From positions 6,262,001-6,326,000 of the forward strand of contig NC_085920.1 of assembly GCF_035222485.1 (NCBI RefSeq): a stretch of 64,000 bases of DNA. Direction: 5' to 3'. This DNA comes from Podospora pseudoanserina. Its lineage: Eukaryota; Ascomycota; Sordariomycetes; Sordariales; Podosporaceae. A program made the translations under genes and the position numbers. Each line of letters starts with the position of its first letter. The first letter of the stretch is position 1. Of the stretch, positions 1-9,235 are shown piece after piece. Under the pieces are notes generated by a model that did not search any database, was not told the origin of the DNA, and was given only the letters and a program-made list of their open reading frames with translations.

Positions 1-1
1 G

Positions 2-139
2 CAGTTGCGGTCCAAGGTGACGGAAGAACAACTGAAGGAGCTGTTGAATGCGGTGGCGGACACGGAGAAGGAGGAGAAGATTGTTGTTGCGAGGAGGAAG
101 GGGTGGGAGGATGATGATGATGATTTGTTTGATCTTTAA
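2..139 (+). CDS. C-terminal end of a PDCD5/TFAR19-like protein (partial, runs off left edge)
   Basis: The reading frame is open from the left edge to a TAA stop at 137-139 and encodes the last 45 residues. It contains KVTEEQLKELLNAVAD, then a basic patch (VARRKGW) and an acidic tail ending DDDDDLFDL. PDCD5-family proteins (TFAR19; archaeal and eukaryotic DNA-binding related) end with a similar helix, a basic strand and an acidic tail, so I assign that family by pattern only. The N-terminal three-helix core is outside the window, so the assignment could be wrong. The gene converges on COQ4, whose stop lies 170 bp away. Confidence 0.55.
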   Translation, partial: QLRSKVTEEQLKELLNAVADTEKEEKIVVARRKGWEDDDDDLFDL

Positions 140-309
140 AGGGGGACAAGGAGAGAGAGACGGCGGGGGGTGATGATAATGATATCCATTCGGTTTTGCC
201 TCGACGGCATTGTTTGCGAATTCAACAAAACTTGATGATGATTTGAATTTCACAATGCTCATACAGTCATATATATACAATCACACAAAAACACCATAAT
301 AGTACACAT

Positions 310-1212
310 CTACCCCCTCGCCGCCGCCTCCCGTCTCTTCTTCTCCTCCCTCTCCCGTCTCCTCATCTCCCTCAGATCAGCCGGCACCTCCACCCCCAAC
401 TCCTTCCTCAGCTCCCCCACATCCTTCTCGAGAACCTCCTCCCAATAAACATTAATCACCTCCTTCGCCCTCAGTCCATTCCTCACCGCCCAAGGCCCAT
501 ACACGCCCCAGAACCTCTCCCGTTCCTTCTTTTTCATCCCCACAAGACTAAACACGCTCAGGCCCGTCATCGGCAGCAACGTATTCGCAAACTCGAACGC
601 CTTTAGCGCCACCTCACCCTCCCTCACAACGGGGAGTCCTGTCAAGGCGTGGTAAAAGTCGTGACATTCCCTGTATCGCTGCATGACATAGGCGCATTCC
701 TCGTCGTCAATGTAGCGAACTGGCGAGCGGGTGTCGGGGGAGACGCCCTCGCGGTCAAGCCAGGAGATGTACGTGTGGCCGACTGTGTTGGGGGGCAAGG
801 AGCGGAGGTAGGGGAGGTTGAGGGAGGTGGAGGTTATGCGGGGGCGGTCGCGGAGGATGCGGCGCCCGGTGGGGGAGGAGAGCATGGCGTTGCGGAGGCG
901 GTAGATGAAGTAGGGAGTCGAGGTTGTCTCGGCGAAGGTGGCGATCAGGTCGCCTCGGCGGGGGTTCTTGAGGGAGATGAGGCCTGAGCCGATGGCCAGG
1001 GCGGTTTTCTCGACGAAGGAGAGGGGGACATGGCCTGGGTAGTTTGGTGGTGGGCGGGTTAGGGAGGAAAAGAGGGAGTATGGGCGGCGTTGCTGGGGGA
1101 TGGTGTTGTTGTTGTTGTTGTTGGAGGGGTAGGTTGCGACGGGTCGGAGGGGTCGGAGGAGGGGAGCGGTTTGGCGGGCGAGGGCCGCGGATCGTTTGAG
1201 TGTCACCTCCAT
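310..1212 (-). CDS. COQ4: Ubiquinone biosynthesis protein COQ4, mitochondrial
   Basis: Single-exon gene, 300 residues from the ATG at 1212. That ATG sits in a strong context (ccgccATGg) and begins an Arg-rich presequence typical of mitochondrial import; an in-frame ATG at 1275 would add 21 residues without improving the presequence. The family signature HDxxH(x11)E is intact: His184-Asp185-Phe-Tyr-His188, then Glu200, just before LTGLPVV. This is the proposed metal-binding site of COQ4. COQ4 is a peripheral inner-membrane protein on the matrix side that organises the coenzyme Q biosynthetic complex and is linked to C1 decarboxylation/hydroxylation of the ring. An asparagine run (six Asn) follows the presequence, and the C-terminus is Arg/Glu-rich. 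Length fits fungal COQ4. Confidence 0.93.
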   Translation of the reverse strand: MEVTLKRSAALARQTAPLLRPLRPVATYPSNNNNNNTIPQQRRPYSLFSSLTRPPPNYPGHVPLSFVEKTALAIGSGLISLKNPRRGDLIATFAETTSTPYFIYRLRNAMLSSPTGRRILRDRPRITSTSLNLPYLRSLPPNTVGHTYISWLDREGVSPDTRSPVRYIDDEECAYVMQRYRECHDFYHALTGLPVVREGEVALKAFEFANTLLPMTGLSVFSLVGMKKKERERFWGVYGPWAVRNGLRAKEVINVYWEEVLEKDVGELRKELGVEVPADLREMRRREREEKKRREAAARG

Positions 1213-1668
1213 GGCGGGTTGAAGGTGTAGAACCAAATGCGCATACTGGACTCCAGCCGGCGCAATCGGTGACATTGGGGACGGGTGGTTCGATATCGGG
1301 AGCTGTCCGAAGCTCTCCGGAAAGTAGGACAGGGGTGTCTTTATCGATAAGGATCCAAGTGGTGATAGCGATAAGGTTTTGCTAACATGTGGACTTGTGG
1401 AGCGATTCTGGGTGACTTCCAGGCTGAGACAAGACCCCCGAGTTCATGGTTGAACCGGCGATTCTAGGCCATAAGGTATTGACAAAAAGAGCAAAGGGAT
1501 ATGGAAATGTGTTCGGTGCTAGTCGGGAAAACCCAGATGCATGTTTATGTGATTGTTTCACGTTCCCTTTCTTTTCGCTAGTTTGTTAGCATCAATGCAA
1601 AAAGCATTTCAGCCCCTGGCATTCCGAACTTTCTCACTTACACGTTGTAACCATCGCAATTCATCAAC
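1213..1668. other. Divergent intergenic region between COQ4 and the SET-domain gene
   Basis: 456 bp separate the two start codons, so both promoters must lie here. I see no clear TATA box and no repeat. A pyrimidine-rich stretch precedes the SET gene start (about 1550-1640), as is common in fungal leaders. Confidence 0.4.
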
Positions 1669-3085
1669 ATGGAGGCCTACGACGAACTTCTCCGCTGGGC
1701 CAGCAAGCAAGGGATCGAGGTTCACGGTATCGAGGCCAAGAGGATACCCGGCAGGGGAATTGGCATTGTGGCTTCGAAAGACCTGAAGGTACTATTCACT
1801 GACCTCCTAACATCATGGCTGAGAAGACAAAGGTGTAACAGCCATACGGGTTGATTGGTTTCTAAGCATTGTCGATTGGCATGTATCATTTGAGCCCAGT
1901 CGACTATCTTCAGACGTGTTACTATGTTTCGGGCCCTCACATAAGCAAACAGTTTTCCTCCTCACGTCTACGCATTTTACCTCACTTTATACACACCAGG
2001 CTAACCTCTCCTAGGCCAATGAACGCCTCATATACGTTCCCGCCGCCTCCCTCCGCACCCTCACAACCATCCGCCCCGAAATCCGCAAAGCCCTCCCTCC
2101 ACCAGCCCCCAAATACAAAGGAACCCCCGTCCACGCGCTCCTCGCAGCAGAGCTACTCCTCGAGACCCCCACCATCAAGAAGAAATACGCCCCCTGGCAC
2201 GCCGTGGTCCCAACTCGTGACGATATCCTGTCCACCCTCCCATTAGCCTGGCCAACATCCGACCATGAGAAACTACACTCCCTCCTCCCCTACGCAGCCC
2301 GCGCTCACTTGACCAAGCAAAAAGCCAAATTCGAAAAGGACTGGCAATTGACACGTGATGTCCTCCTTCCAAAACTGTCTCTCTCTCCCAAGGGTCGATA
2401 TTCCAAGCAGGAGTTCCTGTATCATTGGCTGCTTGTCAACACGAGAACGTTTTACCATGAAACCCCCGCGACGGAGCGACTGACAAAGGATGACAAGATG
2501 GCTCTGCAGCCGGTGGCGGATTTGCTCAATCATTCTGATGAGGGGTGTGAAGTGGTGTTTGATACGGGGTGTTATACCATTTCGGCGGATAGGGAGTACA
2601 AACAGGGGGAGGAGGTGTATATTTGCTACGGGACGCACTCGAACGACTTTTTGATGGTGGAATATGGGTTTTGTCCGGAGGAGAATAAGTGGGATGAGGT
2701 TTGTATTGATGAGGTGGTCCTGGAAGAAATGTCAACCGCAAGAAAGAAGTGGTTGGACGGGAGGGACTTTTTGGGCAAGTATTTGATTGATGAGAGGAAT
2801 TTGACGGGGTGTTATAGGACCAGAGTGGCATTGATGCTACTGTGCACGTCGAGGGGTCAATGGGAGAGGTGGGTTGATGAGGGAGAGGATGGGGGGGAGG
2901 AGGTGCAAAAAATGGTGGATCGGATTATGGTAAGGGTGTTGGAGAAGTATCTGAAAAGGTGTATGGAGGCAATTGGGGAGTTGGAGGGCTGTGGGCCGTC
3001 GGGGGAGATGGTGTTGAGGAGGTGGAGACAGATTGAGAGGTTGGTCGAGAAGTCTTTGGAGGAATTAAAGGTTGAGGACAACTAA
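1669..3085 (+). CDS. SET-domain protein lysine methyltransferase (LSMT/SETD6/RKM-like)
   Basis: Two exons, join(1669..1788, 2015..3085), 396 residues. The first exon carries the opening SET strands (GIEVHGIEAKRIPGRGIGIV), and phase-0 joining gives SKDLKANERLIYVP, the expected continuation. The 226-nt intron has a GT donor and a ctaacctctcctag end. The catalytic half contains the NHS motif (Asn212-His213-Ser214, within VADLLNHSDEG), and the C-terminal SET tyrosine lies in VYICYG (Tyr245), followed by NDFLMVEYGF. The SET domain is split by a long insert, as in the Rubisco-LSMT/SETD6/SETD3 and yeast Rkm enzymes, which mono- to trimethylate lysines of ribosomal and other non-histone proteins using S-adenosylmethionine. 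The exact substrate cannot be read from sequence. Confidence 0.88.
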
Positions 3086-3329
3086 TAGAAAGGCAACTCT
3101 GATGTATATAGTTTACCTAACACGCAGTGTTGCGGGTACGGTCCCCTTTGGGCAGCAGTTCAATATGAGTTCAAGGAAATGGTTGGAGGTTCATTCATGC
3201 ATTCAAGGTGAAATTCACATGTATTACAGACTACCAAAAGCAGATTTAAAGAGTCAGTCAAGTGACCCCCTGAGGACTTTGTCTCTCAAAATGCTTTCTT
3301 CATATAGCCAAATACTAATCAAACCAAGC

Positions 3330-3448
3330 ACATACGACCATATGGCGCAGAAAGCTCGGGATCCCGTCCGCTCTCCCCTAGATAAGCTGTGCACAGCCGG
3401 ACTAGTACTCAGGTGGGTGACCACTGGGGAATCCCCGGTGTTGTATGT
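3330..3448 (+). rRNA. rrn5: 5S ribosomal RNA
   Basis: A 119-nt sequence starting ACATACGACCAT and ending GGTGTTGTATGT. The two ends pair to form helix I. The interior holds hallmark 5S blocks, GGGATCCCGTCCGCTCTCC and GGTGGGTGACCACTGGGGAA, which match the fungal 5S consensus I know from Neurospora and relatives. TTTT runs just downstream (from 3447 and again near 3457 and 3470) fit RNA polymerase III termination. The internal control region lies inside the gene, so it looks intact and functional. It is a lone copy between protein genes. The variable loop (about 3341-3358 and 3388-3397) appears co-varying: GGCGCAGAAAGC faces GCTGTGCACAGCC. Confidence 0.92.
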
Positions 3449-4565
3449 TTTGCATCTTTTAATAACTTCTTTTTCTATATTCTCACAAGAATCAGCATTT
3501 TGTTTTCGTTGGACACCTGCTCTTACGTTTTGGTGAACTCCTGGTGGCATCAAAGCAGTCATCTGTAGGGCACAGACCAATCCCATACCCGGCCAGGGGG
3601 GAATCTCAGGGGCAATCGTACTTTACTCAGCATTCAGTCCACAATAGAAAGGTCTTTCATTAGGTATGCATTGGTAGTAAACGTGTGGGAGGTAATACTC
3701 CTGCGGGATTGGGCAGCCAGGTTGCTCCAAGGATTTGGTCTGGGCCAACACATCTGGGAAAGGATAAGGAAAGGTTTTTGCTCTCCGGAGTTGTTCGTTT
3801 GATACTTAATAATATCATCAACTATTACAAATCCTCGCTGCCGTACAGCAAAACGTGTATGAATACTTGATTCATTTGACTGTGTGACTGTTTGACCTCC
3901 ATAACATCATGATTTCCGCAGATAAATAGCAGATGGGCATTAACTCAGTACTGGACTTTACATGCAGCACATATCAAATTAAACTGTTAGCTCAGGAATC
4001 TCAACTGAATCGAAGCAAAGTCCATTTCTTTAAGCCAAGTAGCTGAAGAGAGGGCTCAGCAGACAGGTATATTTGTTGATTGTAGGCTACCATTGCATCT
4101 CTGTACGGCACAGCCCGCATGGCAAGGTGTAAAGCAGGCACATCAAAATAGAGTAACTCGATATCGTAAAGAGCTAGGCAATGGGAATTTACCCACAGGG
4201 TAGTAGTATAACACTGGCTCGTGATGATTTATTCCCTAGTCCCAAACTTCGTTCAGCTCTCTAGTAGTTACTTGGGAGGGAACAGCAAATACCACGATGA
4301 CGATGGGACCTTCCCAAACAAGAACCGAGTGGTGGCTAATAGGTATCTATCCCAGAAACAGAATCGCCAAAATTGTAGGTAAATTTTAGAGAAAAGATAC
4401 AGCCCTGTCCACCTAGGTAGGTACCTATCTGGGGTATTTATAATGAGGCAAACTCCATGGAAAAGAACACCTCCTTTATTTACTGATCTTATCATCCAGC
4501 TAGCTCTGATACTCTTTTCAGAGCGGAGTCTCGATTTTACAGCACTACTCAAAAAGCTGCCCATC
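3449..4565. other. Intergenic region between 5S rRNA and the small secreted protein gene
   Basis: About 1.1 kb, more AT-rich than its surroundings. No convincing coding frame was seen. A self-complementary CCTAGGTAGGTACCTA-type block lies near 4412-4428, and TATTTATAATG at about 4435 is a possible TATA element about 125 bp upstream of the next start codon. Confidence 0.3.
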
Positions 4566-5088
4566 ATGGTAAGAGCAACCTCTAATGGCCCTCTATATAG
4601 AACGCTAACAAACCACTTCACCACCCCTAAAGATCACTCCGATCATAACCTTCCTCGCTGCCATTACCCCTGGCACCATGTCTGCTCCGGCAACAAACAG
4701 AACCGCCGAGGGCATCAACGCACTTGAATTCCTCACCAAACGACAAGCCGTCAGAGGCGACTGGACGTGCCAATTCTTCTTCGATGGTCCAGGCCATGAC
4801 GCTCCCAGAGCCGATCACGCAGCCTTCAACAGACTGTTTGGCGGCCCTCGCCTTACCGCTCGTGGCGGACAGTGCTATGTTGGGAGGTGCAACGGACGCG
4901 ACTTTGCGTGGTGTAACATTGCTTCAAACACACGTTCTGAGTACTCCAATCAGAGGAACCTCGTTGCGGATACAAACCCTTATAGCGGGATCAACTGCGT
5001 GTATGACTATATGCCTGCTTATGAGTACTACTGGTGGGGATGGGAGGGCGCTTTGCGGTTTGATAACAGTGACATTCGCAGATGCTGA
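4566..5088 (+). CDS. Small six-cysteine secreted protein, function unknown
   Basis: Model join(4566..4568, 4633..5088), 152 residues. The first exon is the ATG alone. The following 64-nt intron (gtaaga donor, gctaacaaac branch-like site, taaag acceptor) joins it to ITPIITFLAAITPGTMSAPA, a good secretion signal. Starting instead at the internal ATG at 4678 would lose the signal peptide, which is why I favour the spliced start. A KR site (LTKR before QAVRGDW) could be cut by a Kex2-like protease. The mature part is rich in aromatic residues and has six cysteines, enough for three disulfides, the last being the C-terminal residue. No family is recognised. It resembles secreted effector or antimicrobial-type proteins in general form only. 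Its stop lies 120 bp from the stop of the convergent gene. Confidence 0.75.
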
Positions 5089-5208
5089 AGGATGGTCTGT
5101 GGTTGACTTGTAGCTGGTCTTGTTTTGATGCTGAGTAGCCTAGGTGCAACTTGACGTCAGAGAAATGTAGACTCCCCCCTAAACCCATTAGCTCCCCTCA
5201 GGTATCCT

Positions 5209-7317
5209 TCATGTGCTCCTCGCATCCGTCAAACAGTCCGCCAACAAGCCCCTCGCCTCCTTCTCCCCTATAACTCCCACCTTTGGCATCCCCTTATCCA
5301 ACCCCCCCTGCCCCGGCCACTCCTCCATCTCCCGTTCAAACTCCGTCATCCTCCTCCAAACAGTATCTCCATCCGCCTTAGAAAATCCTAGATCCACCCG
5401 GTACAAAAACCCCTCCAAATCAACAATCTCCACATCTCTCTCCTTTATTTCCCCATCCTGATCAAGCTTTACCCCCCCAGGCTTGACCACCCTAACAAGC
5501 GCATACCTCACCCAAGCAGCCTTCAAATCCGGCATCCAACTCATCCCCTCCCCTTCCGGCCCTTTATTCCCGACATCAACATGTATCCCTCTCTCCACGA
5601 TCACGTTCCAACTCTCCTCTGGTAGTTCCCTCACTTTTGGTGGGTCAGGAGTATGGAAAGGGAGAGGGTCAACCTCCACCCTTGTTTTCTGGTCGACGGT
5701 TAGGGTGGGAGGACAGCAGGCGAAGCCCCATAGGGAAGTGCGACTATGGTGTTGTATATCGGTGGAGGTGAGCAAAGAGCGGAGATACATCAACAACCCA
5801 GCCGCAAACTTTTCAGGGGTGAGGAGGAGTGGGTTGAGGAAGTGGACTTGGGAAATGGGGGGTTGGCGGGGATGGTGTTGGGTTTGTTGGCGGAGGAAAA
5901 GATATTGGAGAGGATAGGGTGAATGAAGCCATGGGCGAGATACAACAGGGAGAAAAGGTTCGCCGATGAAAGGGGAGGAGTAAAGGCCGGAAATGTGTAA
6001 CTTCTTGAAATGGGCTAGGGGTTTGCCTGGGTGGGTGGCGAGGGCGGAGAAGAAGGTCCTGCTGGGGGTGTCGGAAGTGCGGGTGGGTGATTGGAGAAGG
6101 TAGAGAGATTTGAGGGTTGGTCTTGTGAGGAGGGCGTCGATGATGGTGGTTGAGCTGTCGTGAAGGGTGTCAACGTTGAGACTGAGGGAGACAGGTGGCG
6201 CCGGGGTGGTTTCGAGAGCAGCGATGACAGAGAGGGAGGAGAGCTTGTTAAAAGATGCTAGGTCGAAATGTAGTTCGTTGGTAAAGGCAAGTCCGAGTAG
6301 TTGGCCTGTTTTGGGTAAGTGGCCTATGTCTTGGGAGCGCTTCTGTAGGTGTTGGCGAAGTATAAACTTGGTGTGCGCTGTTCCGGTAAGTTGGGTAAGA
6401 AGAGTCTCGGATATTATATCAAGGTTTTGACTTTCAAGCAAAGCGTCGATGAGAGCGGTCAACTCAGCGTCTTTCTCGGCCGGAAATAGGGAAAGGGCAG
6501 GCAAGGCAGCGGTGGTCAGCGGCCATATCAGGTCCAAGACTGTCGGATCAATAAGTTCAACTTCGTCGAGCTTCTTCACCAGGTCATCGCAAGCCTCGTA
6601 CTCAAATTTAGTCAGATACCCAGCGGCGGAAAGGGGTTCCCGTGTCCTATTTTCTTCTAGACGAAGCTCGCGCGGCCCTGAAGGGTCACTGTCTCCCCAG
6701 TCGTTGTATTCATCCACTTCTCGAGGGCGTTCTGATACGTGAATCATTATGGTTGACCGAAAGGCAATGATCCCATACCGGATTGCGTTCAAGTCAGTGA
6801 TGTCCACCACAGCCATCGCATACTCCATGTTTGTGTTGCTAAACATAGTACCCAGTGGTGCAGGCAGGACAGACAAGCCTACTCCGCGCTCCCTGTCAAA
6901 AGCCACGCCGAGCACAAGACATGTCGAGATAAACGGGAACTCGCGCACACCGCATTCCCACTGCGGAGAAATGGACTGCCTCATCCATGTTGGTGTGTTG
7001 GAGAGCTCTGTTCGATGCAGCCCATTTCGGGGATCTTGGTAGAACTGGGCGGCGAGCGAGAGTTCAGACTGGATACCGATGTGGTTCGATGGGTCAGAAA
7101 AGACAGTGACAGCACCCAGAATGGCTGAAAGAACATCTCTGCCTTGAACGGCATCCAAATCTACTAGGCCGCCTTCGCGTTTGACGACTGCCAGAGGATA
7201 GTGTTGGCCTGTGCCGTTGGGGCCGAGTTTTGCGACGATGTAGACGACCAACGCATCTGGTGCTGCTGGCGTCTGGCTGTTGGCTTTCACCCAGTACGGT
7301 TTGAAGTTGGATGACAT
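5209..7317 (-). CDS. Hypothetical protein, 702 residues, LRR-like middle section
   Basis: One uninterrupted frame of 702 codons from an ATG at 7317. Length, codon pattern and absence of stops support a real gene. No domain is recognised with confidence. The N-terminal 230 residues look like a compact globular domain (YWVKANSQTPAAPDALVVYI onward). Residues about 330-470 have a leucine rhythm (for example PTLKSLYLLQSP and HFKKLHISGLY) like the leucine-rich part of fungal F-box-type proteins, but no F-box is seen. The C-terminal 200 residues are acidic and Trp/Glu-rich. No signal peptide or membrane segment is seen. It may belong to a fungal-restricted family. Confidence 0.75.
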   Translation of the reverse strand: MSSNFKPYWVKANSQTPAAPDALVVYIVAKLGPNGTGQHYPLAVVKREGGLVDLDAVQGRDVLSAILGAVTVFSDPSNHIGIQSELSLAAQFYQDPRNGLHRTELSNTPTWMRQSISPQWECGVREFPFISTCLVLGVAFDRERGVGLSVLPAPLGTMFSNTNMEYAMAVVDITDLNAIRYGIIAFRSTIMIHVSERPREVDEYNDWGDSDPSGPRELRLEENRTREPLSAAGYLTKFEYEACDDLVKKLDEVELIDPTVLDLIWPLTTAALPALSLFPAEKDAELTALIDALLESQNLDIISETLLTQLTGTAHTKFILRQHLQKRSQDIGHLPKTGQLLGLAFTNELHFDLASFNKLSSLSVIAALETTPAPPVSLSLNVDTLHDSSTTIIDALLTRPTLKSLYLLQSPTRTSDTPSRTFFSALATHPGKPLAHFKKLHISGLYSSPFIGEPFLPVVSRPWLHSPYPLQYLFLRQQTQHHPRQPPISQVHFLNPLLLTPEKFAAGLLMYLRSLLTSTDIQHHSRTSLWGFACCPPTLTVDQKTRVEVDPLPFHTPDPPKVRELPEESWNVIVERGIHVDVGNKGPEGEGMSWMPDLKAAWVRYALVRVVKPGGVKLDQDGEIKERDVEIVDLEGFLYRVDLGFSKADGDTVWRRMTEFEREMEEWPGQGGLDKGMPKVGVIGEKEARGLLADCLTDARST

Positions 7318-7626
7318 TGTCGAAACGCAGCAGTTTCATAAACACTTGCAAGGTAAATAGTGCAGATACACTATTTCGGGCTGATGAAATCGTGGGGTAT
7401 TGAAGTGGGCGTCACATGAGCAGTCGTTGGTTGTTGGCAAACAAACTGCACAAGGAAGGCGCGAAACAAACATGGAATTTTATCAAGCAAGGTAAGGTAC
7501 AAAAAAGCAGCAGCGCCTGAGTCGAACGAGTCGAAAGGCAGAAATACACAAAAAAGCCCTGATTTTCCTCGTCCGTTCATCCTCTTCGTCACCACCACTG
7601 ATACACTGGCAATACAGCCTCCTTCC
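7318..7626. other. Short intergenic region between two leftward genes
   Basis: 309 bp between the secreted protein's stop codon and the start of the 702-residue gene. It must hold the terminator of one and the promoter of the other. No other structure seen. Confidence 0.3.
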
Positions 7627-8199
7627 TCACTGGCCGCTCGACACAACCTTGATGACGATTCCGGTGGGCGTGTAACGATTGCTGACATAGGCAGTCGAAT
7701 TATACATGGGGTTGGTTCTGTTAACCATGACACCCAGCGAGCCACCGTCTGACAAGCACCCAATAATGGCTTTCGCCTTTTGAGCATCCGTCGCTCCCAC
7801 GCCGCCGTCGATCGTGGTGGCGACATCTTCGAAAAGGACGGCCGAATTGGCCGTATCGTTGAGGTGCTTGGCCGTGACCATGACGGAGCCACGTTGGTAA
7901 AGCGTCCATTCGTCACAAGTGCCGAGCTCAGCCGGGCCCATTGTCAAGAGCCGGCCAGCGCGGACCTGCCGACCATACGAGCGGAGGTAGGAGGCGACAT
8001 ATTTGATATCGTCTTCTGACACCTCTTGAGGGATGCCGCCGTGTTCCTCGGTGTAGCAGTAGAGGTTGGTGGTTTCACCTTCGTAGCAGACACGTCGATG
8101 AAGAGTTGGCTTGTTGCTGGGTGGGAGGGAGGCTACCATGGTGCTGCTGGCAGTGAGGAGAGCCAGGCTCAGCTTAGTAAGAGTGGTGACAGTGAACAT
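7627..8199 (-). CDS. Secreted four-cysteine protein, conserved fungal type, function unknown
   Basis: 190 residues from the ATG at 8199. I chose this start over the in-frame ATG at 8283 because it places a clean signal peptide (MFTVTTLTKLSLALLTASS) at the N-terminus; the longer form puts a polar stretch first. After a dibasic LHRR site the mature protein has four cysteines (VCYEGE, LYCY, GTCDEW, IGCLSDGG), enough for two disulfides. Recognisable blocks include DDIKYVASYLRSYG, CDEWTLY, SAVLFEDVATTIDGG and GIVIKVV. I recall similar small secreted proteins in many ascomycetes, without an assigned function. It is not a lysin motif, hydrophobin or obvious enzyme. The neighbouring GH55-subtilase gene, also secreted, is divergent from it. 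Confidence 0.8.
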   Translation of the reverse strand: MFTVTTLTKLSLALLTASSTMVASLPPSNKPTLHRRVCYEGETTNLYCYTEEHGGIPQEVSEDDIKYVASYLRSYGRQVRAGRLLTMGPAELGTCDEWTLYQRGSVMVTAKHLNDTANSAVLFEDVATTIDGGVGATDAQKAKAIIGCLSDGGSLGVMVNRTNPMYNSTAYVSNRYTPTGIVIKVVSSGQ

Positions 8200-9235
8200 T
8201 GTCGTGATTGAGGAGACAGTACTAAGCACAATAGCGAGTGTTTGGAAGGTGATGAGGTGGATAGGATGATTTGAGTGCTTCAATGGCGCTTCTTCACGGT
8301 CATCTTATACCCACTCATTCACCAGTCAAGCCGCCATATAAGCTAACCCAGCACAAGTACATTGTAATAGGGGAGGGTAATTTCTGCCTTGAGTGTTCTC
8401 TAATCGGTTCGAGCCATCAACGAGGCCATCGTCAATTTGCCATGACCTCCTGGGTGCCTGTTGCCACTCGGATCTTCCACCTCAAAGAGACTCTATTTTC
8501 AAGCGTTGGTCATTCATTCTAGTTATTTACGAGCTGTTGGGACATGGTTAAGTCCAATATTTCAGCCCCGAATGAAATTCTATCAAATTGGTTTCCATAC
8601 TAGGTGGGTTCTTTAGTCTTTCTGGAGATCATCCATGCATGGACAGCTGCGGTCATCTTGACGCAGGAACATGGCGCAGACGGCCAGTATGTGAGGCCAA
8701 CAAGAAGAGGCCCATGGTTTCGTCCGAACTTCAGAAATTGTAGTTGAATCAAGCATTGTAGATTGCTTGGAAGATCTATTCACCTACCGGGTATATGACT
8801 ACTGTCAGGTGGCCAGGCCGTTGGTAGCCCAGGGCATGAAGCAGCAATTTGCCACAACAACTGATAATGAAGGTTAGATGGGCTTTTTTGAAGTTGGTGA
8901 TGATCTGAGAAGCCATTGGGTGATAAACTCAACTGAATCTAGGGCGCCATTGGGCCAGAACACGTTCAAGGCAAGCCATCTCATTTGGCCACGAAAGATG
9001 TATACCGAATCAGTATACACCGGCCGAAGACCTTGTGGCAGGATCATGATAGCCCAAGGCAGTTTCTTGTGAGGTCGTGATGGTGCCAACCATTATTTGG
9101 CCTGGGAAGGGTTGAGCGTCAAGATATCCCATTGCTGGCCACTTATAAGGAGCTCTTGTCCCTATACGATGATGTTGTGCAGTCTTTTTGGTCACCGCAA
9201 CTCTCTTCACCTGTCACTCCTTTACAACGGTGAAG
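8200..9235. other. Divergent intergenic region between two secreted-protein genes
   Basis: About 1.0 kb separates the start codons, so it holds both promoters. No coding frame or repeat is convincing. Confidence 0.35.
9143..9149 (+). promoter_or_regulatory. Possible TATA box of the GH55-subtilase gene
   Basis: TTATAAG lies 93 bp upstream of the ATG at 9236, a reasonable spacing for a fungal TATA element with a short leader. This is motif evidence only. Confidence 0.3.

Noticed and set aside
3254-3586. 110-codon minus-strand frame over the 5S rRNA gene
   Set aside because: The sequence is 5S rRNA; the frame is a coincidence.
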